DNA of 64,000 bases from Lederbergia citrisecunda. Lineage in GTDB: Bacteria > Bacillota > Bacilli > Bacillales > Bacillaceae_C. The notes under the pieces are model-generated. The model did no database searches. It had not been told where the DNA came from and saw only the letters and a program-made list of their open reading frames with translations. The stretch lies in assembly GCF_018343695.1 (NCBI RefSeq), contig NZ_JAGYPJ010000001.1, positions 569,001-633,000 of the forward strand. Reading direction: 5' to 3'. A program made the translations under genes and the position numbers. This document shows, one piece after another, positions 25,324-32,507 of the stretch (its first letter is position 1; each line of letters starts with the position of its first letter).

Positions 25324-25336
25324 GGAGGTTGAGAAG

Positions 25337-26170
25337 ATGATTGATTTAGGTCTTTCGGAACAATTGATGTATTCCACTGTTAGGATAGAGACTTTCTTAA
25401 ACACGGGTGGGATAGGAACAGGAACTGGGTTCTTTTTTAGGTTTAAAGAACAAGGTGATAGCTATATCCCAGCAATTGTAACGAATAAGCATGTGATTGA
25501 TGGCGGGGTTCGAGGAAGGTTTATTTTAACCGAGGCTGATGAAAATGGTAATCCTTTAAATACTGAACATTTACCAATTGAGTTAGATAATTTCCAGCAA
25601 AGATGGTTGTATCATCCTGATCCTCAAATTGATTTATGTATAATGCCTATAGCTCCCATTTTACACCTAGCAGAGTTACAAGGAAGGAAGCCTTTTTTTA
25701 TATCACTCGATAAAAGCCTAATACCAACTATTGAAAATCTCGATGAATTAAGAGCTATTGAAAATATAGTCATGATTGGCTATCCTAATGGGATATGGGA
25801 TCGGGAAAATAACTTACCTATAATGCGAAGGGGTATTACTGCAACTCATCCAAAATTTGATTATAACGGGACTCCCCAACTTCTTATTGATGCAGCTTGT
25901 TTCCCTGGTTCAAGCGGATCACCTGTTTTGATTTATGACGAAGGTGGATATACTGATAAAAAAGGTAATACTTATATGGGTGCAAATCGAGTGATATTAT
26001 TAGGTATCCTTTTCGCAGGGCCACAACACACTGCGCAAGGAGATATTAGAGTAGTTGATATCCCAATAACGCAGAGAGAAATTGTATTATCAACTATACC
26101 GAATAATTTAGGTTACGTTATCAAATCGAATAAACTATTGGATTTTGATGAATTATTACCGGATCAATAA
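25337..26170 (+). CDS. Trypsin-like serine protease in phage accessory slot
   Basis: 277 residues, cytoplasmic (no signal peptide). Complete triad in order: His in VTNKHVID (about 51), Asp in PDPQIDLCIMP (about 98), Ser in CFPGSSGSPV (about 193), with a preceding GTGTGFFF strand. The fold is chymotrypsin-like. It lies between tail and lysis genes, framed by an inverted repeat and two terminators, not a place for structural proteases. A role in host or phage interference is inference. Confidence 0.8.
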   Translation: MIDLGLSEQLMYSTVRIETFLNTGGIGTGTGFFFRFKEQGDSYIPAIVTNKHVIDGGVRGRFILTEADENGNPLNTEHLPIELDNFQQRWLYHPDPQIDLCIMPIAPILHLAELQGRKPFFISLDKSLIPTIENLDELRAIENIVMIGYPNGIWDRENNLPIMRRGITATHPKFDYNGTPQLLIDAACFPGSSGSPVLIYDEGGYTDKKGNTYMGANRVILLGILFAGPQHTAQGDIRVVDIPITQREIVLSTIPNNLGYVIKSNKLLDFDELLPDQ

Positions 26171-26191
26171 TAATTTCATACTAGACGAAAG

Positions 26192-26219
26192 AAAAGCATC
26201 TCAAATGAGGTGCTTTTTA
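26192..26219 (+). terminator. Terminator after the protease gene
   Basis: AGCATCTC/GAGGTGCT (one G-U), loop AAAT, TTTTT. Confidence 0.75.
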
Positions 26220-26241
26220 TTTTGGATAAAGAGAAATTGAG

Positions 26242-26266
26242 AGGACTGTTTATCAGTCCTTATTTT
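26242..26266 (+). terminator. Second hairpin terminator before holin
   Basis: AGGACTG/CAGTCCT, loop TTTAT, followed by TATTTTTATT. Confidence 0.6.
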
Positions 26267-26292
26267 TATTATGAAAAACAGGAGAGTGGGAT

Positions 26293-26769
26293 ATGTTTGA
26301 CAATCTATCAAGTTTATTTCAAAAAATGGTGGTAAATAAGAGTCTTGTTCTAGGGACAATCACAGGCGTAGTTGGTACTTTTGTAAATGTAATATTAGGA
26401 GCGAAAGGATTTATCTTGCTGCATGCGTATATAGCGGCAGTTCTAGCAATTATCGTGGCTCTTGATTATACCGTAGGTGTTCGTGTGGCCAAGAAAAATA
26501 ATAAATACGAAAGTAATATCGGGATCGATGCCGTGATAAGAGACGGTATTATTTTTGCGATTGTGGCAGTTGGATGGATAATCGATCAGCTGTTAAATAC
26601 TGGTGCATTTGTATTTGCAATTTTAGCATTTTCGTTTATCTACCACAATCTACAATCGTTTGCTGCCAATATATATGTATTAGGATGGGATAAGTATTTC
26701 CCAATGTGGCTATTCAGGATTCTTGAATCTGAAATTAAAGCAAAAATTAAAAAATATAGTGCCGAATGA
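26293..26769 (+). CDS. Phage holin (holin_4_1 / TcdE-like family)
   Basis: 158 residues, ATG after GGAGAGTGG. Hydrophobic segments lie at about 17-37 (LGTITGVVGTFVNVILG), 42-63 (LHAYIAAVLAIIVALDYTVGVRVA), 80-100 and 103-120; the DYTVGV/AKKNNKYESNIGIDAVIRDG loop is typical of the family. It would open the membrane to let the downstream endolysin out. Confidence 0.85.
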   Translation: MFDNLSSLFQKMVVNKSLVLGTITGVVGTFVNVILGAKGFILLHAYIAAVLAIIVALDYTVGVRVAKKNNKYESNIGIDAVIRDGIIFAIVAVGWIIDQLLNTGAFVFAILAFSFIYHNLQSFAANIYVLGWDKYFPMWLFRILESEIKAKIKKYSAE

Positions 26770-26799
26770 GAGTGACGAATAATCGTTGCTCTTTTATTT
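26769..26799 (+). terminator. Terminator between holin and endolysin
   Basis: AGAGTGACGA/TCGTTGCTCT (two wobble pairs), loop ATAA, then TTTATTTTT. Partial termination could set the holin:endolysin ratio. Confidence 0.6.
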
Positions 26800-26830
26800 T
26801 TATAAAAAACTTTTAGGAGGAATAAAATCA

Positions 26831-28012
26831 ATGGCATACAAATTTGAAAAGTTACCTCAGTTAATAGACAGCCGTGGAAAATTAGCAAAGAAAGGCTCAT
26901 ATTCAAAACGCAAAACAAGCCTATCAAATTGTATTAGAGCATGGCATCATAGTTTGACGTTAAAGCATTTGGGCGGATCAGACGCTGCTAGTTTCGCAAA
27001 CTTCCATGTAAATACAAACGGCTGGCCAGGGATTGGGTACCACCTTGTCATCGAACCAAAGAATATTATTCAGACAGCAAAAGGTCCTCGTGCCAGAATT
27101 GTTTATGCGAATGATGTGTCTTTATTAACTTACAACGTTGGGAACAGCAACGACTTCGCTGTAGGTGTTTGTGTTGCAGGTGATTATCGTTATGATGTGC
27201 TGGACGATGCAACAAAAGCATCTATTAACGAGTTACACGCTGCATTGGTTGCGGACAAAATTGGAAAAGCTGATAAGTCTCATCACGAGTTCCCTGGCTA
27301 CTCTTGGAAAGAGTGTTGTGTGTTTGATTACAACAAAGCTTTTAAATTCCTTGATCATACTCCAGTTGAAAAAGAGTTACCTGATGTGTATATAGTGCAG
27401 CAAGGTGACACGTTATGGGGTATCGCCAACAATGATGACAGAGTGACGGTTGAGGATCTGATTCGATGGAATAATATTAAGGATCCTTCAAAGCTCCAGA
27501 TTGGCCAGAAGCTCTCTATGAAGGGACCACAATCTACTAAACCAGAACAACCTAAAAACGATAAACAACCAGCACCGGTTACTCCAAAAGTCTTGTGGGT
27601 TGGTGTTATTAAAGTCGACACTCTTAACGCGAGAAAGGGTGCCGGAACAAATAACCCAGTTGTAACACAATATAAAAAGGGAAGAGAAGTAACAGTCTAC
27701 GAAGAATTGAAAAACGGTTGGCTTTATATTGGTAATGGTCAATATGTATCCAATGTCGGTGGCAAATATGTCGATAAGAAAAAGGACACCGTCAATTCAT
27801 TAGCAGGTAGGAGAGTTGAGTCTATTGTAGCAAAGGTAAATTATTATAACGGCCCTAGATGGACGAATGCTAGTGGATACTTTACTAAAGGACAAGGTTG
27901 GACCATAGTAGACTTGATTCAAACGGAAGGTTCTCCGCAGTATAAAGTCAAAAACAGTAAAGGGGATATATATTACATTACTGCGCGAAAGGATTTAGTA
28001 ACAGTTAAGTAA
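26831..28012 (+). CDS. Endolysin: amidase + LysM + two SH3-like domains
   Basis: 393 residues from ATG 26831, directly after AGGAGGAAT; upstream codons in frame are the terminator. Residues about 35-170 form an N-acetylmuramoyl-L-alanine amidase (zinc ligands in WHHS and in KSHHEFPG). A LysM peptidoglycan-binding repeat spans about 180-225 (YIVQQGDTLWGIANND...LQIGQKLS). An SH3b-like domain lies at about 250-305 and a second SH3-like domain at 325-393. It degrades the wall at lysis. Confidence 0.9.
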   Translation: MAYKFEKLPQLIDSRGKLAKKGSYSKRKTSLSNCIRAWHHSLTLKHLGGSDAASFANFHVNTNGWPGIGYHLVIEPKNIIQTAKGPRARIVYANDVSLLTYNVGNSNDFAVGVCVAGDYRYDVLDDATKASINELHAALVADKIGKADKSHHEFPGYSWKECCVFDYNKAFKFLDHTPVEKELPDVYIVQQGDTLWGIANNDDRVTVEDLIRWNNIKDPSKLQIGQKLSMKGPQSTKPEQPKNDKQPAPVTPKVLWVGVIKVDTLNARKGAGTNNPVVTQYKKGREVTVYEELKNGWLYIGNGQYVSNVGGKYVDKKKDTVNSLAGRRVESIVAKVNYYNGPRWTNASGYFTKGQGWTIVDLIQTEGSPQYKVKNSKGDIYYITARKDLVTVK

Positions 28013-28035
28013 GATTCATTAATATGGATATACTA

Positions 28036-28102
28036 AAAAGGAGAAGGTTATCCCCATTTCCTTCTCCTTTCTCCAAAGCCCGCTTAATTGCGGGTTTATT
28101 TT
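28036..28102 (+). terminator. Tandem terminators after endolysin
   Basis: First hairpin AAAAGGAGAAGG/CCTTCTCCTTT (28036-28070); second AAGCCCGC/GCGGGTTT (28076-28097) with TTATTTT. They end the late operon. Confidence 0.75.
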
Positions 28103-28173
28103 ATGGTGAATCGGGAATATTAAAATCAAAATAAGAAATACTAGTGATAGCCCTCTTTATGATATTTTGCACA

Positions 28174-28258
28174 CCCTCCTTTTTAGGAGGGATTTTTTTT
28201 GAAAATAGAATTTGTTATTACTAATGTAACTGGCCCGCAATAAACGGGCCGTTTTTAT
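28174..28258 (+). terminator. Two further strong terminators
   Basis: CCCTCCT/AGGAGGG with eight Ts (28174-28200), and GGCCCG/CGGGCC with GTTTTTATTT (28232-28258). With the preceding pair, four terminators insulate the lysogeny region from the late operon. I see no gene in 28259-28411. Confidence 0.8.
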
Positions 28259-28411
28259 TTTTACGGAGGCTATCGCTGTGAGCATAGTTGAGCCACTTTG
28301 AATGAATTCGGAATCGGATTCTCTCTTTTTAATCTACTCCTTTCCTTTGGGTTTTAATCCCCCTTTGAGTTAATTCTATTCATAATTCATCTTTTGTTGC
28401 ATTTCCATTTG

Positions 28412-28440
28412 AAAAAAAGCCCGCTTCATTTGCAGGCCTT
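28412..28440 (-). terminator. Terminator of the minus-strand pair
   Basis: On the minus strand AAGGCCTGC/GCGGGCTTT (two wobbles), loop AAATGAA, followed by a T-run. Confidence 0.65.
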
Positions 28441-28451
28441 ATCTTTTTTAA

Positions 28452-28697
28452 CTATTCAAGTTCATCATATGGTCTATACTTTTTTCTTAATTCCTCTTGT
28501 TCTGCTTTTCTTTCCAAAACACTTTCTTTTAAAAAGACTTTAGGTTGATCTTTAGCTGGTGTTAATTTTCCATCCCGAACCATATGACCAATTCTTGATT
28601 TTGATATACCTAATAGTTCAGCTGCTTCAACTGTAGATAACAAATTTTCATTCAAGAACTTTAGTAAATCCTTGGTTGATTCAAATTGATATTTCAA
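28452..28697 (-). CDS. Excisionase-like helix-turn-helix protein
   Basis: 81 residues, TTG start overlapping the preceding stop (TTGA), after AAGGGGAT. Residues about 18-50 (LLSTVEAAELLGISKSRIGHMVRDGKLTPAKD) match MerR/Xis-type excisionase winged helices, followed by a charged helix. The role could be recombination directionality or a small repressor. Serine-integrase phages often use other RDFs, so the excisionase name is provisional. Confidence 0.6.
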   Translation of the reverse strand: MKYQFESTKDLLKFLNENLLSTVEAAELLGISKSRIGHMVRDGKLTPAKDQPKVFLKESVLERKAEQEELRKKYRPYDELE

Positions 28698-28882
28698 TTT
28701 TTATCCCCTTTCTTAAAAATAAGTAAAACTAACTTAATTACATAAAGTAAAATTGTTAGACCAAAAATAACCATCATGATAAAGTCAATTATCGTAGGGG
28801 CTTTGAAATCAACATAAACATACATGATCACAATGCCAATTACTAATACCATTATGTTACTGTAACCAAATTTTTTAAGCAT
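28694..28882 (-). CDS. Small two-pass membrane protein
   Basis: 62 residues with hydrophobic segments at about 9-26 (NIMVLVIGIVIMYVYVDF) and 32-56 (IIDFIMMVIFGLTILLYVIKLVLLIF), ending KKGDKN. No clear ribosome site precedes the ATG. Translationally coupled to the DNA-binding gene. It could be a superinfection or signalling factor; nothing in it decides. Confidence 0.5.
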   Translation of the reverse strand: MLKKFGYSNIMVLVIGIVIMYVYVDFKAPTIIDFIMMVIFGLTILLYVIKLVLLIFKKGDKN

Positions 28883-28936
28883 ATTTTAGAGTGGATGTGT
28901 TATAATTTTTAGAAGGGGAATTTCTTCCCCTCTGTC

Positions 28937-29086
28937 TTACTTGCGACGTTTCTTCTTAGCCGGAGAGCGTCGCTTTTGTTTTTTTCGCTCTTTTGATATA
29001 TCGTGAAGGTCTTTCAATCCTGATGCTGTAGCTTTGAAAGCTCCTGCCGCAAGAGCGATTATTGCTAACGTCTTTTCTACATCCAC
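28937..29086 (-). CDS. 49-residue basic protein, unknown
   Basis: GTG start (GTGGATGTAGAA) 5-6 nt after an AAGGGGGTG site on the minus strand. Apolar N-terminal helix (VEKTLAIIALAAGAFKATA) followed by a very basic tail (KERKKQKRRSPAKKKRRK). Could be a nucleic-acid-binding peptide or a membrane-active one such as a toxin. No homologue known to me. Confidence 0.45.
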   Translation of the reverse strand: MDVEKTLAIIALAAGAFKATASGLKDLHDISKERKKQKRRSPAKKKRRK

Positions 29087-29193
29087 TTGTTCACCCCCTT
29101 TCTTTAATTTAATTATACTATACCTATTTAAAAAAGTAAATAGATATTAACTTATTTTTTATATTATTTTGCATTTATTTGTAGATTTTTCAC

Positions 29194-29242
29194 TTGCATA
29201 ACAAACGCACGTTCGCATATAATAATCACAAACAAACGTTCG
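29194..29242 (+). promoter_or_regulatory. SOS-type promoter with two LexA-like boxes
   Basis: TTGCAT (29194-29199), 18-bp spacer, TATAAT (29218-29223). Box 1 CAAACGCACGTTCG (29202-29215) lies inside the spacer; box 2 CAAACAAACGTTCG (29229-29242) lies after the -10. Both match the Bacillus LexA/DinR consensus CGAAC-N4-GTTCG with one mismatch. The downstream YolD-family gene supports SOS control. Confidence 0.6.
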
Positions 29243-29253
29243 GGGTGATTGTT

Positions 29254-29469
29254 ATGAAAGGTATCATAAATCGCGCAAACGGTACAGATCAAAGACTTGA
29301 ATTAATTTACATGAACAACGATAACCAAATATCACAGCGAATTATCAAAGTTCTTGCGGTTACTGATCAATCTATCAAAGCTTATTGCTACACTAAACAA
29401 CAATTCCGTACATTTAAATTAGAAAATATCCTTTCTGTTGCACCATTTAGAAGTAGGAGGAGTGCGTGA
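29254..29469 (+). CDS. Small WYL-like protein upstream of yolD
   Basis: 71 residues, ATG 29254 after CGGGGTGATT. Sequence pattern (RLELIYMNNDNQISQRIIKVLAVTDQSIKAYCYTKQQFRTFKLENILSV) fits a minimal WYL-type beta-barrel. Such genes often precede yolD and uvrX in Bacillus prophages and SOS loci. Its stop overlaps the next ATG (TGATG). The assignment is by pattern. Confidence 0.6.
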   Translation: MKGIINRANGTDQRLELIYMNNDNQISQRIIKVLAVTDQSIKAYCYTKQQFRTFKLENILSVAPFRSRRSA

Positions 29470-29813
29470 TGGATTTCAAAGATATCAAAGATAGAGGTAT
29501 GAAAAAATGGCATGGTTTCATAATGCCCGAACATATCGGAGAACTTCATGGTATGTATGAAGACTATGAGAAAGAAAAGAAGCCGATATTGGACGAATTT
29601 CAACTTAGAGAAATTGACGAAAAGTTAGCAACCGCACAAGAGTATAATTTGTCAGTAATATTTGAGTTGTGGATAGAAGGTTTTTTCGAAGAATCAGAGG
29701 CGCGAATACATAATATAGACAACTTAAATAAGATTATCTGGATAACAGAGTGGAATGGAGATTTACAAAAACTAAATTACGATTCTATTATTGGCGTGGA
29801 GTTTGTAGAATAA
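29469..29813 (+). CDS. YolD-family protein
   Basis: 114 residues from ATG 29469, preceded by GGAGGAG. YolD motifs: DIKDRGMKKWHGFIMPEHIGELH and KKPILDEFQLREIDEKLATAQEYNLSVIFELWIEG. In Bacillus, yolD-like genes are LexA-regulated and accompany the Y-family polymerase UvrX. No polymerase gene follows here, so the cassette looks shortened. Function of YolD itself is unresolved. Confidence 0.75.
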   Translation: MDFKDIKDRGMKKWHGFIMPEHIGELHGMYEDYEKEKKPILDEFQLREIDEKLATAQEYNLSVIFELWIEGFFEESEARIHNIDNLNKIIWITEWNGDLQKLNYDSIIGVEFVE

Positions 29814-29996
29814 AGAAGGTATTTTGTACCATATGTCGAATTGGAGATATGGAAGGTATGCTCGTGAATTGAAAATGGAATAAAAAATGTTGAAGCAGGA
29901 GGGAAGATCTGTAAATTTGATAAATTTTTAAAGTTGTTGAATTATTACTTTTTTTGTATTATTATATAAAATATGGAAATAGAGAGGAGATAGAAA

Positions 29997-30428
29997 ATGA
30001 AAAAAACAAGAATGATTTTATTAAGTTTTGCTTTTATTTTTGCAGCTTTTGTATTTACTCCAACAAAGTCAGAGGCTTCATCAATTGTTAATTGGAGTGA
30101 ATGGAGACCGGTACCAAAAGCGGGTGCTACTTGTGAAGCTAGGGTAGGTACTGATGCATATACATATTATAAAGGTGCAACAACAGTAGATTATCAGTTA
30201 CAGGCTAGAGGGAAATGTAATAGAATATATTACAAAGCAAGCATTGCAGCTAAAGGCACTCAAACTGGATATTTTTCTACTAATACACCAATAAAGTCGA
30301 TTAATATTAGTTCATTCACTGTAGGAGCTGGAAGCTATGGGTTAAGTATGGATGCTGAATTATTTGCTGATTCTGCAATGACTAATTTTGCTGGGTGGGC
30401 TATAACAAGTATATTTGTATATAGATAA
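29997..30428 (+). CDS. Secreted protein encoded by the prophage, unknown
   Basis: 143 residues with a Sec signal peptide (MKKTRMILLSF...FVFTPTKSEAS, cleavage after EA/S near 27). The mature part is about 115 residues, beta-rich with two cysteines (ATCEAR; RGKCNR) that could pair. AT-rich upstream DNA and AGAGGAGAT precede the ATG. Position near the phage end is typical for lysogenic conversion genes. Function unknown. Confidence 0.6.
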   Translation: MKKTRMILLSFAFIFAAFVFTPTKSEASSIVNWSEWRPVPKAGATCEARVGTDAYTYYKGATTVDYQLQARGKCNRIYYKASIAAKGTQTGYFSTNTPIKSINISSFTVGAGSYGLSMDAELFADSAMTNFAGWAITSIFVYR

Positions 30429-30686
30429 TAAAACTAATTTAAAAACTATTTTCATAAGAGCTACCCAAAATATTAAGTATAAATCTAGCGATTAAAACAA
30501 AAGTTTAGGTGTTCTAGCAGAAAAAGAATAACTCCTTAAAGTTAATAGCAATACAAGAAAAAGTCCTATCTTACAAAAAGGCTGTATATCTTTTGTGGCT
30601 GGTGTGAATAGGTCAATAAATGTAATAAAAAGTCGCCTTCTCATATGAGAAGGGCTTTTTTTTATGGTGTAAGCTAACTAAAGATA
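30429..30686. other. Gap; only a terminator seen
   Basis: AT-rich. A terminator GCCTTCTC/GAGAAGGGC with loop ATAT and eight Ts lies at 30635-30663. I see no other coding frame with a ribosome site. Confidence 0.6.
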
Positions 30687-31541
30687 TCAAACACAATCAT
30701 CCAACCAATTGTAAAGAGTTGGGTTAGTTGAATAATAACTATTCATATCCTCATTAGCATTCTCATCCCACGTTTGTTCCATTGTTTGCATATATAAGTG
30801 GTCTAATTTTCTATCCAATACTCCATTAAAATAGCCAGTTATAGATTTAATTTCCTTCTTTTTAGTAGTGAGAAAGGTAGTGCGTATGGCGCTAATAGCG
30901 GTATCAAGAAGAGAGATTTGGTCAAAAGAATTTTTAATATGTTTCGTTTGAGCCAAGTATATTCCGTACATTTTAGATGCGGTTTTTCTATCATCAATGA
31001 AATATCCTACTGTTTTTATGAAAGACGAATACGGCTTACTGTAATGAGTATCACCATCTGTCTCTTGTGCCGTATACGTATTAATAGAATTAATAGATTT
31101 ATTGCTTAAAGAATAAGCTGTTTGTTTTTCTGATTTTCCTTGTTGAACGTTGCTACCATGCTGTGTTTCGTCACACTCACGCTTGGACATTTGCGCCTGG
31201 ACATCAAGGTCATAAGAAGGTTGAATCTGATAAATATTAGCCCCTTGTCCACCTTTGATAGGTCTTGTGGTATTTACCTTTTGAATAGCTTCCATATCAA
31301 TGAGGGACTTGATTGCACGCTGAACAGTCTTAATAGACATGCTGATCCCGTTTGCGATTGTTTCCAATTTCAAATGAGCAGCACCAACAAATTTTACGGC
31401 ATACTTACTAATGAACCAAAGTACTTTAAATTCAGTGGATGTTGTTTTATCACGGAATCCATTAACATGGTGATTCAATTCCTCCACGTTATCAAATGTT
31501 GCATAATTTGCTAAGTGCCCAAAATGATAATTATTTTCCAT
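30687..31541 (-). CDS. Winged-helix DNA-binding protein near the prophage end
   Basis: 284 residues, minus strand, ATG 31541 after AGGAGAC. Residues about 30-110 (TSTEFKVLWFISKYAVKFVGAAHLKLETIANGISMSIKTVQRAIKSLIDMEAIQKV) form a winged helix of the type in plasmid or phage replication initiators. A polar linker and a helical C-terminus follow. Its leader contains a minus-strand terminator-like hairpin (31563-31599). Role could be regulator or replication factor. Confidence 0.6.
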   Translation of the reverse strand: MENNYHFGHLANYATFDNVEELNHHVNGFRDKTTSTEFKVLWFISKYAVKFVGAAHLKLETIANGISMSIKTVQRAIKSLIDMEAIQKVNTTRPIKGGQGANIYQIQPSYDLDVQAQMSKRECDETQHGSNVQQGKSEKQTAYSLSNKSINSINTYTAQETDGDTHYSKPYSSFIKTVGYFIDDRKTASKMYGIYLAQTKHIKNSFDQISLLDTAISAIRTTFLTTKKKEIKSITGYFNGVLDRKLDHLYMQTMEQTWDENANEDMNSYYSTNPTLYNWLDDCV

Positions 31542-31562
31542 TTAAATGTCTCCTATTCGGAA

Positions 31563-31599
31563 ACAAAAAAGCAACGGCCTGTGTAAGCAAACCGTTGCT
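31563..31599 (-). terminator. Terminator-like hairpin in the leader of the winged-helix gene
   Basis: AGCAACGG/CCGTTGCT with a 14-nt loop; read on the minus strand it is followed by TTTTTTGTTT, then about 20 nt to the gene. Either it ends an upstream antisense RNA or works as an attenuator. Confidence 0.55.
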
Positions 31600-31790
31600 A
31601 AATAAACCCTATGACTATAAAATAGACATAAGGGTACAGCAAGTGTTTGCCTGGGTTAGCAGGCGGACGGTATAAGAGTGTTGGTAGCACTACTTATACA
31701 CGCTGTGCTCTTTTGTTTTTTATTGATTGTATTTATATGATCTTCACATGTATACAAGCAATTACATAGTAAACTACTTGGGGGGTTATT
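31600..31790. other. Hairpin-rich non-coding stretch at the prophage end
   Basis: Contains an imperfect repeat ACCCTATG/CATAAGGGT (31605-31635), a hairpin built on GCCTG/CAGGC (31652-31668), and GTATAAGAGTG/CACTACTTATAC with one bulge (31670-31699). AGCAC/GTGCT followed by CTTTTGTTTTTT offers an alternative, plus-strand terminator. Likely phage attachment arm plus a structured RNA; no gene. Confidence 0.4.
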
Positions 31791-31815
31791 TAGTATTTCC
31801 ATATCTTTCGATGGG
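31783..31815. other. Candidate attR: prophage-comK junction
   Basis: Similarity to ComK starts at TCT TTC GAT GGG AGG AAA (about 31804) and stops upstream, where ComK should read ...CRFFGSS. The junction therefore lies near 31790-31810. Listeria phage A118 inserts with a GGA core in the same part of comK; the GGA-containing sequence here is GGGAGGAAA. The exact core cannot be set without attL. Confidence 0.5.
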
Positions 31816-32193
31816 AGGAAACAAGGCACCAAAATGCTCATCATGGTAACCCACAAACCGCCTATAATGATTGACCCCTATACCTCAATATATTTTATTC
31901 CAACTACATCACCGACCAACCCACAATGCATATGGATATCACATGATCATATTATTTCACATCAAAAAGGAAGTAATAACAATACGATCATACATTTTAA
32001 TAATGATCAAAGCTTTGAAATTCCCATTTCAATTACTTCTTTTATGAATCAGCTATCTAGGACTGCTCGCCTTCGAATTAGGTTTCAACAAAATATTGAA
32101 AGAATGGAAATGTATCCAAAGCGTTCCACAAGATCCTACACTGATCAAGCGGCCGAATTTAATAATACATACAGAACTAAAAAGAAAAAATAA
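31804..32193 (+). pseudogene. comK: comK, C-terminal fragment split by prophage
   Basis: The frame encodes SFDGRKQGTK..., HKPPIMIDPYTSIYFIPTTSPTNPQCIWISHDHI, then FEIPISITSFMNQLSRTARLRIRFQQNIERMEMYPK, which aligns with the last two thirds of Bacillus ComK (HKPPIMVDP...RPQCGWISH...LPISYNSFENQVYRTAWLR). About 60 N-terminal residues are absent; the first ATG (31834) lies inside the conserved part. ComK is the master activator of competence. The gene is inactive while the phage is inserted. Downstream yhjD/yhjE/addBA genes support the locus identity. Confidence 0.85.
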
Positions 32194-32202
32194 ATTCATT
32201 TC

Positions 32203-32242
32203 AAGCTTGTTGAGAAGCTATTGCCTCTTAACAAGCTTTTTC
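32203..32242 (+). terminator. comK terminator
   Basis: AAGCTTGTTGAGA/TCTTAACAAGCTT (one G-T pair), 10-nt loop, TTTTT. 32243-32410 is AT-rich with nothing recognised. Confidence 0.8.
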
Positions 32243-32413
32243 CATTTAATTTAAAAAATCTTTTTAAAAATCCATTCCTTTTTAGCCAACGATGTTCTTG
32301 AAGTATACAAATTTCAATAGAGATACTCAGTAAATATTAACTATAGGGCATGAAACTAAGCTATTTATCTAATAATCATATTTTAGCAGGTTACTATTTT
32401 TTCAAAAAAAATG

Positions 32414-32442
32414 TTGACAATTGTAAACGATTGCAATATTAT
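32414..32442 (+). promoter_or_regulatory. Sigma-A promoter of the nucleoside operon with embedded cre-like site
   Basis: TTGACA, 17-bp spacer, TATTAT. The spacer is TTGTAAACGATTGCAA (32421-32436), a near-match to the CcpA cre consensus WTGNAANCGNWWNCA, so glucose repression by roadblock is likely. Confidence 0.7.
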
Positions 32443-32449
32443 TTTTGTA

Positions 32450-32478
32450 GAGAAAACGTTTTCGTAAAACGTTTTCTC
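32450..32478. promoter_or_regulatory. 29-bp double LacI-type operator
   Basis: A perfect 13-bp inverted repeat with a 3-bp centre, made of two AAAACGTTTT boxes 13 bp apart. It covers the transcription start region just after the -10 and is the probable binding site of the adjacent LacI-family repressor. Confidence 0.7.
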
Positions 32479-32507
32479 AAAGAGTGATATTATTGTAGGT
32501 GAAGATT

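Noticed and set aside
26786-26830. Longer endolysin start
   Set aside because: The upstream codons come from the holin-lysin terminator; AGGAGG sits directly before ATG 26831.
29194-29253. 20-residue N-terminal extension of the WYL-like gene
   Set aside because: Its TTG is the -35 hexamer of the SOS promoter; ATG 29254 has the ribosome site.
29834-29884. 16-codon frame after yolD as a uvrX remnant
   Set aside because: Too short, and the peptide shows no resemblance to Y-family polymerases.
31656-31856. 66-codon minus-strand frame at the comK junction
   Set aside because: It spans the phage/host boundary and comK's coding strand, with no ribosome site.
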